Of a stretch of 39,555 bases of DNA, positions 1-6,814 are shown piece by piece. Made by a program: the position numbers and the translations under genes. Numbering within the stretch: the stretch's first letter is position 1; each line of letters begins with the position of its first letter. The notes below the pieces were generated by a model. That model saw only the letters and a program-made list of their open reading frames with translations, did no database searches and was not told the origin of the DNA. Source of the stretch: JADHLJ01 sp038118725 (GTDB lineage Bacteria; Pseudomonadota; Alphaproteobacteria; Thalassobaculales; Thalassobaculaceae); assembly GCA_038118725.1 (NCBI GenBank), contig JAYOIK010000049.1, positions 1 through 39,555 on the forward strand, in the 5' to 3' direction.

Positions 1-36
1 CCGCACATCAACATACTATTTAGCTCAGACGGACTC

Positions 37-67
37 CCGCCCGCGCACTTAAACCAATCGCGGGCGG
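37..67. terminator. GC-rich inverted repeat, possible terminator of an upstream gene
   Basis: A perfect 9-bp inverted repeat, CCGCCCGCG at 37-45 and CGCGGGCGG at 59-67, encloses a 13-nt AT-richer loop. There is no clear T-run after it, only TCTCGCTTGTCC, so a rho-independent terminator is not certain. It lies before the first gene and could end a transcript that begins left of the window. Confidence 0.35.
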
Positions 68-149
68 TCTCGCTTGTCCGGCGCGGGTGGATTTGAGATA
101 AGGTCACCTTCGATCATATGGTGGATCAACGCCCAGGGAGTACCAGTGC

Positions 150-665
150 GTGGAAACGGAAACGCCAGCGACGACCGTCTCCTCGGACACGACAGAAATG
201 GCGTGGTCGAACGACACGGTCATGGCACGGATCGAAGCGTGGCGAGCCGCGGGGAAGAGCATAGGCTTCACGAACGGATGCTTCGATATCTTGCATCCCG
301 GTCATGTGTCGCTCATGCGCCAAGCACGCGCCGCTTGCGACCGGCTTGTCGTCGGTCTTAACAGCGATGCATCGGTGCGGCGGCTAAAAGGCCCGAACCG
401 GCCACTGCATGACGCGCACTCCCGAGCGGTCGTGCTGTCCGCCCTGGCCGATGTCGACGCCGTTGTGATTTTCGAAGAAGACACGCCGGAACAGCTCATT
501 AAAGCGGTACGACCCGACGTTCTGGTCAAGGGCGGCGACTATACCGTGGAAACAGTGGTGGGAGCCGATTTCGTCCGGGCGAATGGTGGCCGGGTGCTGC
601 TCGCCACGTTCCGGCAAGGTCACAGCACCACGAACACAATCAACAAAATGGCCGCGGGAGAATAG
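150..665 (+). CDS. D-glycero-beta-D-manno-heptose 1-phosphate adenylyltransferase (HldE2/RfaE2 type, stand-alone)
   Basis: This enzyme transfers AMP from ATP to heptose 1-phosphate, giving ADP-heptose for the LPS inner core; it is cytoplasmic. The 171-aa protein holds the nucleotidyltransferase signature FTNGCFDILHPGH, with HPGH at residues 49-52, then VVGLNSDASVRRLKG and the near-C-terminal GHSTTNTI. In many proteobacteria this domain is the C-terminal half of bifunctional HldE. Here an in-frame stop at 99-101 shows it is separate, and no kinase domain is in view. The GTG start at 150 has AGGGAG about 9 nt upstream; an internal ATG at 198 (Met17) just before the conserved domain is the alternative. 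Related cytidylyltransferases (glycerol-3-phosphate type) share the fold, but the LNSD and RLKG motifs favour the heptose enzyme. Confidence 0.88.
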   Translation: METETPATTVSSDTTEMAWSNDTVMARIEAWRAAGKSIGFTNGCFDILHPGHVSLMRQARAACDRLVVGLNSDASVRRLKGPNRPLHDAHSRAVVLSALADVDAVVIFEEDTPEQLIKAVRPDVLVKGGDYTVETVVGADFVRANGGRVLLATFRQGHSTTNTINKMAAGE

Positions 666-679
666 GTCCGGGAGGACGC

Positions 680-1474
680 TTACCGCCCCTCGAAAACCGG
701 CTTGCGCTTATTCATGAAGGCTTCCTGACCTTCCTGATAGTCGCGGCTGTCGAAGCAAGCCTTGGTCAAGGCATCCACCAGGTCCGAGTCGAAAGCCGCG
801 TCATCCTTCAGAAGCTCATTGACCGTCAGCTTGGAAGCCCGCATCGACAAGGGCGCGTTCTCGGCGATCCGGTCGGTCATGTCGGCGACCGCGGCGTCAA
901 GGCCGTCAACCGGAACACAGGCATTGATCAGCCCCATCGCCTCGGCCTCGGCCGCCGTGTAGCGCTTGGCGGTGATCAGGATCTCCTTGGTCTTGGAGGG
1001 TCCCACCAAGGCCATGAGGTTGCCGAGATTGACCCGGTCATAAGCGATCGACAAGCGGGCCGCGGGAACGCCGAAGGTCGAATCGTCGGAAGCGATGCGA
1101 ATATCCGCCGCCAAGGCGATACCCAGCCCGCCGCCCATGCAGAAACCGCGGATCTTGGCGATGAAGGGTTTCTCGCAATCCAACATCTTGCGCCGACCAC
1201 TCATGGAAATCTTGGCGTATTCCGCCGCCGCCTCGGCGTTTGAACGGTTTTCCTTGAACTGCGAGATATCCGCGCCGGACGCGAAGGCCTTGTCCCCGGC
1301 CCCCTCCATCACCACGCACCGGATCGCGGGATCCGCGCCGAAGGCATCGAACGCCTCGGAGATGCCCTGCCACATCTCCAGGGAGATCGCGTTACGACGC
1401 TCGGGATTGTTGATCGTGATCCGCCCCACCGCGCCATCGGCCTCGGCAAGGATCTTTTCGGTGGAAAGCTTCAT
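680..1474 (-). CDS. Enoyl-CoA hydratase/isomerase family protein (crotonase)
   Basis: A 264-aa crotonase-fold protein expected to act on an acyl-CoA in the cytoplasm. Both oxyanion-hole segments are visible: ASGADI at 65-70 and CMGGGLG at 112-118. Of the two catalytic glutamates of classical hydratases, the second is kept (Glu164 in KTKEILITA), but the first, expected in a QPE-like segment, is replaced by Ala138 (FGVPAARLS). It may therefore not be a simple enoyl-CoA hydratase. The C-terminal half, with RYTAAEAEAMGL and EGQEAFMNKRKPVF, is typical of the family. The ATG at 1474 has GAGGA upstream. It lies 115 bp downstream of a CaiB/BaiF CoA-transferase on the same strand and may share its transcript; the substrate is unknown. 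Confidence 0.85.
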   Translation of the reverse strand: MKLSTEKILAEADGAVGRITINNPERRNAISLEMWQGISEAFDAFGADPAIRCVVMEGAGDKAFASGADISQFKENRSNAEAAAEYAKISMSGRRKMLDCEKPFIAKIRGFCMGGGLGIALAADIRIASDDSTFGVPAARLSIAYDRVNLGNLMALVGPSKTKEILITAKRYTAAEAEAMGLINACVPVDGLDAAVADMTDRIAENAPLSMRASKLTVNELLKDDAAFDSDLVDALTKACFDSRDYQEGQEAFMNKRKPVFEGR

Positions 1475-1589
1475 GACCGTCCTCGATTGTTGTCGGCGCG
1501 CCTCAAGGCGAATTGCCGGGCGTGTTCGACGGCTTTATACGCGTGCCGATCACGCCTCGCAATTCACCCCGTCGCCGGCGTCACCCACC

Positions 1590-2774
1590 CTAGATGACAT
1601 TCGCCTCGCGCAGGCTTTTGATCTCGTCCGCGGCGATTCCCAGGTCCGTGAGAATCTCGTCCGTGTGCTGGCCAAGATCCGGCGTCGCTGAGTGCATCTT
1701 CTGCGGTGTGCGCATCAGCTTGGCGGCTTGACCCACGACCTTGAGTTTCCCGAGCCGGTGATGCGTTACTTCCGGGTCCATGTTGAGGGTTTGAACCTGA
1801 GGGTCGTTGAAAACCTGTCCCATGTCGTGGATCGGGCCGCACGGCACGCCCGCCTCGGCGAAGGCCTCCACCCAATGCTGGGTGGTGTTCTTAACCGTAT
1901 AGGCGGAAATCTCGGCGTTGATCCGTTCGCGATGAGCCGTCCGAGACTCATTGGTCTTATAGTCCGGGTTCTCATAGATCTCCATCGAACCCAGGGTCTC
2001 GCACATCCGCTTCAGCAGGTGATCCGCCGAGGCTTGAATATTGATCAGGCCGTCGGAGGTCGGGAACACGCCGGTTGGCGTATTCGTCGGATGGTTGTTG
2101 CCCTCTTGCCCCGGCACCTCGCCGGCTTGGATATAGCGGGCGGCCTGCAGATCCATCATCATGATCTGCGCTTCCAGCAGGGACGTGTTGACCCATTGGC
2201 CCTCGCCGGAAACCTCTCGCTCCAGCAAGGCGACGAGGATGCCGTAGGCCAGATTGATGCCGGCGGTCAGATCGGCGATCGGTATGCCGACACGTACCGG
2301 CCCGTCGCCGGGCATCCCGGTTACCGACATCAACCCTCCCAATCCCTGCGCGATCTGGTCGAGGCCGGCGCGCTTGGCGTAGGGGCCGGTCTGGCCGAAA
2401 CCCGAGATACTGCCATAGACGATCCTCGGATTGACCGCCTTCACGGTCTCGTAGTCGATGCCGAGCCGATGTTTGACGTCGGGCCGGTAGTTTTCGATCA
2501 CAACGTCGGCTGACTTGGCCATTTCCAGGAAGATCTCGCGGCCCCGCGCTTCCTTGAGATTCAAGGTCATCGAGCGTTTGTTGCGATGCAGATTCTGAAA
2601 ATCAAACCCGTCGCGCGGCCCGCCCAACGGGATCTCCGACAACGCCGGCGGCTGCTCGATCTTGATCGTGTCGGCGCCCCAATCGGCGATCATCCGGGCG
2701 GCGGTGGGTCCGGCGCGGGCCCGGGTCAGATCTAGTACCTTGAAACGCGATAGCGCGGCCTTGTTCGCCGTCAT
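1590..2774 (-). CDS. CaiB/BaiF family CoA-transferase
   Basis: A family III CoA-transferase of 394 aa that moves CoA between carboxylic acids. Family features are the N-terminal VLDLTRARAGPTAARMIADWGAD, RNKRSMTLNLK at 65-73, the NYRPDV segment, and the catalytic aspartate Asp168 in GIPIADLTAGI, matching Asp169 of formyl-CoA transferase. I chose the ATG at 2774 because a GGAGGA ribosome binding site sits 7 nt upstream; a longer in-frame GTG at 2789 would itself overlap that site. The next gene downstream on the strand is a crotonase, so the pair probably activates and then hydrates or isomerises one acyl-CoA. The sequence does not show which acid; oxalate, carnitine and mesaconate enzymes all belong to this family. 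Confidence 0.87.
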   Translation of the reverse strand: MTANKAALSRFKVLDLTRARAGPTAARMIADWGADTIKIEQPPALSEIPLGGPRDGFDFQNLHRNKRSMTLNLKEARGREIFLEMAKSADVVIENYRPDVKHRLGIDYETVKAVNPRIVYGSISGFGQTGPYAKRAGLDQIAQGLGGLMSVTGMPGDGPVRVGIPIADLTAGINLAYGILVALLEREVSGEGQWVNTSLLEAQIMMMDLQAARYIQAGEVPGQEGNNHPTNTPTGVFPTSDGLINIQASADHLLKRMCETLGSMEIYENPDYKTNESRTAHRERINAEISAYTVKNTTQHWVEAFAEAGVPCGPIHDMGQVFNDPQVQTLNMDPEVTHHRLGKLKVVGQAAKLMRTPQKMHSATPDLGQHTDEILTDLGIAADEIKSLREANVI

Positions 2775-2891
2775 GTCCAGTTCCTCCACCGATCGAGCGT
2801 CACGCGCGTTGGAAATGCCTCCAGAAACCGTCGAATGACGGGAGACAGTCCAAGTGTGGCATCCCCTAGGTCTGGAGACAATGCCGCGCGC

Positions 2892-4232
2892 TCAGTCTTC
2901 CGGGTCGGGAGCCTGTCTGGTCGCGGTCAGGCCGGTTGGCTGTCCGACCACCACGAAGGTCAGATCCTCGGCCCTGAACAAGCGCTTGGCGACCCGTTTC
3001 AGATCCTCGGCGGTGATCGCCTCGATGATCGCGGGACGGCGGTCGATATAGTCGACGCCGAGATCCTGACGCTGAATGGCCGTCAGAACGCCGGCAATGG
3101 CGCCGGAGTTGCTGAAGCGAAGATTGTAGGATCCGTTGACATAATCCTTGGCGTCGCGAATTTCCTTGTCGGTCGGGCCTTCCGCGCCGAACCGGGCCCA
3201 TATTGACTTCAACAGATCGATGGTTTCCGCGACCCGGTCATTGACCGTCGAGACACCACCGACAATCAGCGCGGAATGATCAAGCGGCAGCGGATAAGCC
3301 GAGATACCGTAGGTGAGGCCACGTTTTTCGCGAATCTCCTCGGTCAATCGCGACCCGAAGCCACCGGCGAGAACCTCGAACAGCAAAGTCGCGGCATACC
3401 AATCCGGATCCTCCCGCGCGATCCCCCGGTGCCCGAACACCACGACGGATTGCGGCACCGGACGCTCCACGATCATCATGTCACCGGTGAAGTCGACCTG
3501 GATTTCGGGAATCTCGGGCATGCCGGAAGTCACGGGGAGCGTACCGAAAACCTCGTCCAGCATCGTGCCCAAGCGGTCCGGCGTGATGTCACCGACAACG
3601 CCTATGAAAAGCTTGTCCTTGGCGAAAACGCGGCTGGTGAATCCCTTCAGGTCCTCGGCCGTCATTCCGGATAGCGAGCCGGACGTCCCGCGTCTGGGCT
3701 CGCCATAGGGGTGGTCGGGAAACGCCGCCTTCCACCAGACCCGGCCGGCGATACGGTTGGGATTCTCCTTGCGGCTTCGCAATCCGGCCAGGATTTGGCC
3801 ACGAACTCTTTCTACAGGCTCGGCGTCGAACCGGGGTTCCGTCAGAGCCAGGCGAAGCAGGCGAAAGGCCTGGTCGCTGGTCTCGGTCAGGGTGGTCAGA
3901 CCACCGGAAAAACCGTCGGTATTGGCGTCGAAGGAGAGCGAGATCGAGTCGTCGGCCAAAGCCTTCTGAAACGCCGTGGAATCAAGCGGGCCGGCGCCTT
4001 CGTCCAACAGACCCGAGGCCATATAGGCCAGGCCCTTCTTGCCCACGGGATCGGCGCTGGAGCCGCCGAGAAAAGTCATGCGCAGGGTGATGATCGGGTT
4101 CTTGTGATCCTCAACCAGCCAAGCCTTGATACCGCCCGGGCTTGTCACCTTGGTGATTTCAAAGGCCCCCGCGACCGGCGTCCAGGCGATGACCGCGGCC
4201 AGAACCGCGCCGATAAGTTCCCATCGGCTCAT
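2892..4232 (-). CDS. M16 family peptidase-like protein, zinc site lost (partner subunit)
   Basis: A 446-aa exported protein of the pitrilysin/processing-peptidase family. Residues 1-23 form a signal peptide (LAAVIAWTPVAGA). At the place where active M16 enzymes carry HxxEH it has Tyr70-Met-Ala-Ser-Gly74 after KKGLA, so it cannot bind zinc there. The second M16 domain is present (FGHRGIAREDPDW, GGFGSRLTEEIREKRGLTYG), which in active M16B pairs contributes the substrate-binding R/Y element. Its start overlaps the stop of the catalytic gene by 4 nt (ATGA, 4229-4232), indicating translational coupling. By analogy with other bacterial M16B heterodimers it probably forms the non-catalytic half of a periplasmic peptidase. 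Confidence 0.87.
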   Translation of the reverse strand: MSRWELIGAVLAAVIAWTPVAGAFEITKVTSPGGIKAWLVEDHKNPIITLRMTFLGGSSADPVGKKGLAYMASGLLDEGAGPLDSTAFQKALADDSISLSFDANTDGFSGGLTTLTETSDQAFRLLRLALTEPRFDAEPVERVRGQILAGLRSRKENPNRIAGRVWWKAAFPDHPYGEPRRGTSGSLSGMTAEDLKGFTSRVFAKDKLFIGVVGDITPDRLGTMLDEVFGTLPVTSGMPEIPEIQVDFTGDMMIVERPVPQSVVVFGHRGIAREDPDWYAATLLFEVLAGGFGSRLTEEIREKRGLTYGISAYPLPLDHSALIVGGVSTVNDRVAETIDLLKSIWARFGAEGPTDKEIRDAKDYVNGSYNLRFSNSGAIAGVLTAIQRQDLGVDYIDRRPAIIEAITAEDLKRVAKRLFRAEDLTFVVVGQPTGLTATRQAPDPED

Positions 4233-5596
4233 TGCGCGCCCTCCGGCAACAGAATGCTGGTCACCGATCGCTCTGGTTTGAGAACCGCCCGCGCCGCCGC
4301 GAGGACATCATCGGCGGTAACCGTCGCGATGCGTTCCGGCCAGGATTCGATGTCCTCGATGCTTAGACCCGAGGCCAGGGCGGCGCCGATGATGCGCGCG
4401 GGAGCGGTGACGCTGTCGCGCGCGAAGATGGCGGACCGAGTGAGACGCTTGATCGCCGAGGCGACTTCGTCCTCGCTCACCCCGTCCTTCAGGAGCTCTT
4501 CGATCTCGCCATCGATCGCCGCTTCCACATCCTCGACGGTCTTGCCCTCGGCGGGGCTGCCGTAAAAACCAAAAGTCGAAGGTCCGATATCGTCGCCGCC
4601 ATACCAGCTGCCGGCGGAGACCGCGAGCTTGCCCTCGACCACCAGCGACCGATACAAGCGGCTCGTCGTACCACCACCTAGAATCTCGGTCAGAACCTCG
4701 AGAGCCAGCTTGTGCTCGCGCGCGCCATACCCGTGACTCGGGGCGAGATAGCGGCGGGCGAAGCGCGCCTGACCGACCTGGGCGCTGGTCATCGAAAGCC
4801 GTCGCGGCGCCAGGTGCGGGGGTTCATCCACCCGGGACCGAGGCTCGATCTCACGCCGTGGGACCGGGCCGTAATGCATTTCGGCGAGAGTTCGGACGGT
4901 GTCGGCGGTGACATCCCCGGCCACGATCAGGATCGCGTTGTTCGGCGCGTACCAGCGTTTGTAGAACGCGATCGCGTCATCCTGGTCCAATTGCCGGATC
5001 TCATGCTCCCATCCAATGATCGGGATGCGGTAGGGATAGGCGAGGTACGTCGCCGCGTTGACTTGCTCGCGAAACTTGGCGGCGTCGCTGTTATCTGTGC
5101 GCGTGCGCCGCTCCTCTAGAATGACATCGCGCTCCGCCAACACGTGGTCCTGGGCCAGTTTCAGATTGACCATCCGGTCGGCCTCGATCTCCATGACGGT
5201 CTCGAGCCGGGCCGGCGCCACGGTCTGGTAATAGGCGGTATAGTCGTAGCTCGTGAAGGCATTCTCGTTGCCGCCGATCCGGGCAATGATCCTGGAGGCT
5301 TCCCCCGGGCCGAGCTTGTCGGTGCCCTTGAACATCAGATGTTCCAGGAAATGCGCGATACCGGACTTGCCCCGCGGCTCGTCGGCCGAGCCCACCCGGT
5401 ACCAGACCATGTGCGTGACCACCGGCGCGCGATGGTCGCTTACCACCACGACTTCCAGACCGTTATCCAAGGTGAAATGCGTGGGCTCGAACACCGCCGC
5501 GCGGGCGGGCACGCCGGTCAAGGACGCGATCACGGCGAGCGTCGCGAAGGCGAAGGCTACCCAACGGAACGTTGCGCGAATTCTCAGGTTACTCAC
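4229..5596 (-). CDS. M16 family zinc metallopeptidase, catalytic subunit
   Basis: A 455-aa exported peptidase. After a signal peptide of about 33 residues (ending VPARAA) it shows the inverted zinc motif His82-Phe-Leu-Glu85-His86 in GIAHFLEHLMFKGT and the third ligand region ERDVILEERR, with glutamates at 161-162. The C-terminal half carries the second M16 domain (GGGTTSRLYRSLV). The GTG at 5596 is preceded by GAGAGG. It lies downstream of bamF on the same strand and overlaps the inactive partner gene by 4 nt. It probably degrades peptides in the periplasm; the substrate is not evident. Confidence 0.9.
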   Translation of the reverse strand: MSNLRIRATFRWVAFAFATLAVIASLTGVPARAAVFEPTHFTLDNGLEVVVVSDHRAPVVTHMVWYRVGSADEPRGKSGIAHFLEHLMFKGTDKLGPGEASRIIARIGGNENAFTSYDYTAYYQTVAPARLETVMEIEADRMVNLKLAQDHVLAERDVILEERRTRTDNSDAAKFREQVNAATYLAYPYRIPIIGWEHEIRQLDQDDAIAFYKRWYAPNNAILIVAGDVTADTVRTLAEMHYGPVPRREIEPRSRVDEPPHLAPRRLSMTSAQVGQARFARRYLAPSHGYGAREHKLALEVLTEILGGGTTSRLYRSLVVEGKLAVSAGSWYGGDDIGPSTFGFYGSPAEGKTVEDVEAAIDGEIEELLKDGVSEDEVASAIKRLTRSAIFARDSVTAPARIIGAALASGLSIEDIESWPERIATVTADDVLAAARAVLKPERSVTSILLPEGAQ

Positions 5597-5700
5597 TTAG
5601 CCTCTCAAGCGCGGGTCCGCGTCCGTGCCGGATATGGTGACCAGCGCTCGCGAACGCAATAGCGTCGAACACGCCAAGCATCCCAATACCGAGGCGGCCG

Positions 5701-6270
5701 CTAGAAGAGCCCCTCGAGGATGCCACCACGCTTGCGCTTGATCGTCGGCGTCTCACCCTCGTCGATCTTCTTGCCGAGCGCGGCATTCTCCTGAAGCCGT
5801 TTCTTCTCCTGTTCGGCGTCAACGACGATTCCCCGGGGAGCCTTCGGCTTCCAGAACAACACCTTGTCGATCAGAAACTCGTCCTCGTAAACGAAGGCGG
5901 CGGTTTCCCGATTGACGATCTCGCGAATGCCCGGCTCGGCCTCGCCAGTCCGCAAAAGCCGTCGAATCGTGCCGTCGGAAGTCGTATCCGCGCCTTGCGC
6001 CCCGCCAGTATTCTTGACGATGAGGTCGCGGGCGCCATGCCGCTTCGGCGGCTCCTGCGGCCTTTGCGCGCCCGGCTCCGGCGGTCGCAGGGCGAAATTC
6101 GGCGGCACGCTCAACGGCGCGCGAGCAATCACCGCAAACTCATCCGGCGGCTTCTTGTTGTAACCAAGGGCATTGCGTACCTCGCCACAACCGGAAAGCC
6201 CGGGTCCGATCAGCATCAGGCCGAACAGCAGCGCCGGAGCGACACGGCATCTAACAGGGGTTTGGTTCAC
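5701..6270 (-). CDS. bamF: DUF3035 lipoprotein, BamF-type
   Basis: A 189-aa lipoprotein. The signal peptide ends in the lipobox LSGC with Cys28 as the lipidation site. The segment PPDEFAVIARAPLSVPPNF, about residues 41-59, is the hallmark of the alphaproteobacterial DUF3035 family, whose members have been described as BamF, an accessory lipoprotein of the outer-membrane beta-barrel assembly complex that resembles the BamC N-terminus. The C-terminal half is charged and probably disordered or helical (DAEQEKKRLQENAALGKKID). It follows lspA on the same strand, the gene for the peptidase that would process it. The family assignment rests on recognised motifs; the BAM role is inferred from literature on relatives. 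Confidence 0.8.
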   Translation of the reverse strand: MNQTPVRCRVAPALLFGLMLIGPGLSGCGEVRNALGYNKKPPDEFAVIARAPLSVPPNFALRPPEPGAQRPQEPPKRHGARDLIVKNTGGAQGADTTSDGTIRRLLRTGEAEPGIREIVNRETAAFVYEDEFLIDKVLFWKPKAPRGIVVDAEQEKKRLQENAALGKKIDEGETPTIKRKRGGILEGLF

Positions 6271-6319
6271 GAAACGCCTCCGGTTCGAAAATTCAGCGCC
6301 AAGGCACTATACCGCGTTT

Positions 6320-6793
6320 TCAGTCCTCGCGCCGCACGAAGCTATCCACCAGCAAAAACACGACTCCGACCGTAATCGCGGAATCCGCCACGTTAAAGAC
6401 CGGCCAATGAAACCCGGCGACGTGAAAGTCGATGAAATCCACGACCGCTTGAAAACGAAACCGATCGATGATGTTTCCAACCGCGCCACCGATCACAAGA
6501 CCGAGACCAGTCGCCAACAGCCGGGTGCGTGCCCGACACAACCATACAGACATTCCCAGGGCCACGGCGATCGCGAAGGCCGCCAGGATATATGGCATGC
6601 TCTCGGAATATCCGGCGAGGAATCCGAAACTCACGCCGGAATTCCACACCGCGACCATATTGAGAAAACCGGTAACCTCGATCACTCGGGGTGGGAAAAA
6701 CCAGGTCTGTAGCGCCCATTCCTTGGTCGCCTGATCCGCCGCCGCGATCACCAAGGCCAAGCCGAAACCCATGACGGAAACCCTGGCGATCAT
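6320..6793 (-). CDS. lspA: Lipoprotein signal peptidase (signal peptidase II)
   Basis: This inner-membrane aspartyl peptidase cleaves signal peptides from diacylglyceryl-modified prolipoproteins. The 157-aa length is normal. Four hydrophobic segments are visible. The two catalytic aspartates are Asp110 in GNIIDR and Asp137 in FNVADSAI, 27 residues apart as in E. coli LspA (Asp114, Asp141); VVDFIDF lies between them. It starts 21 bp downstream of the ileS stop in the ribF-ileS-lspA order common in bacteria, and it is followed by a lipoprotein gene. Confidence 0.95.
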   Translation of the reverse strand: MIARVSVMGFGLALVIAAADQATKEWALQTWFFPPRVIEVTGFLNMVAVWNSGVSFGFLAGYSESMPYILAAFAIAVALGMSVWLCRARTRLLATGLGLVIGGAVGNIIDRFRFQAVVDFIDFHVAGFHWPVFNVADSAITVGVVFLLVDSFVRRED

Positions 6794-6814
6794 CGCGGCG
6801 CTGTCCAGACCATG

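Noticed and set aside
1692..2513. 273-codon plus-strand ORF
   Set aside because: It is antisense to the CaiB/BaiF gene, whose catalytic aspartate and family motifs are intact.
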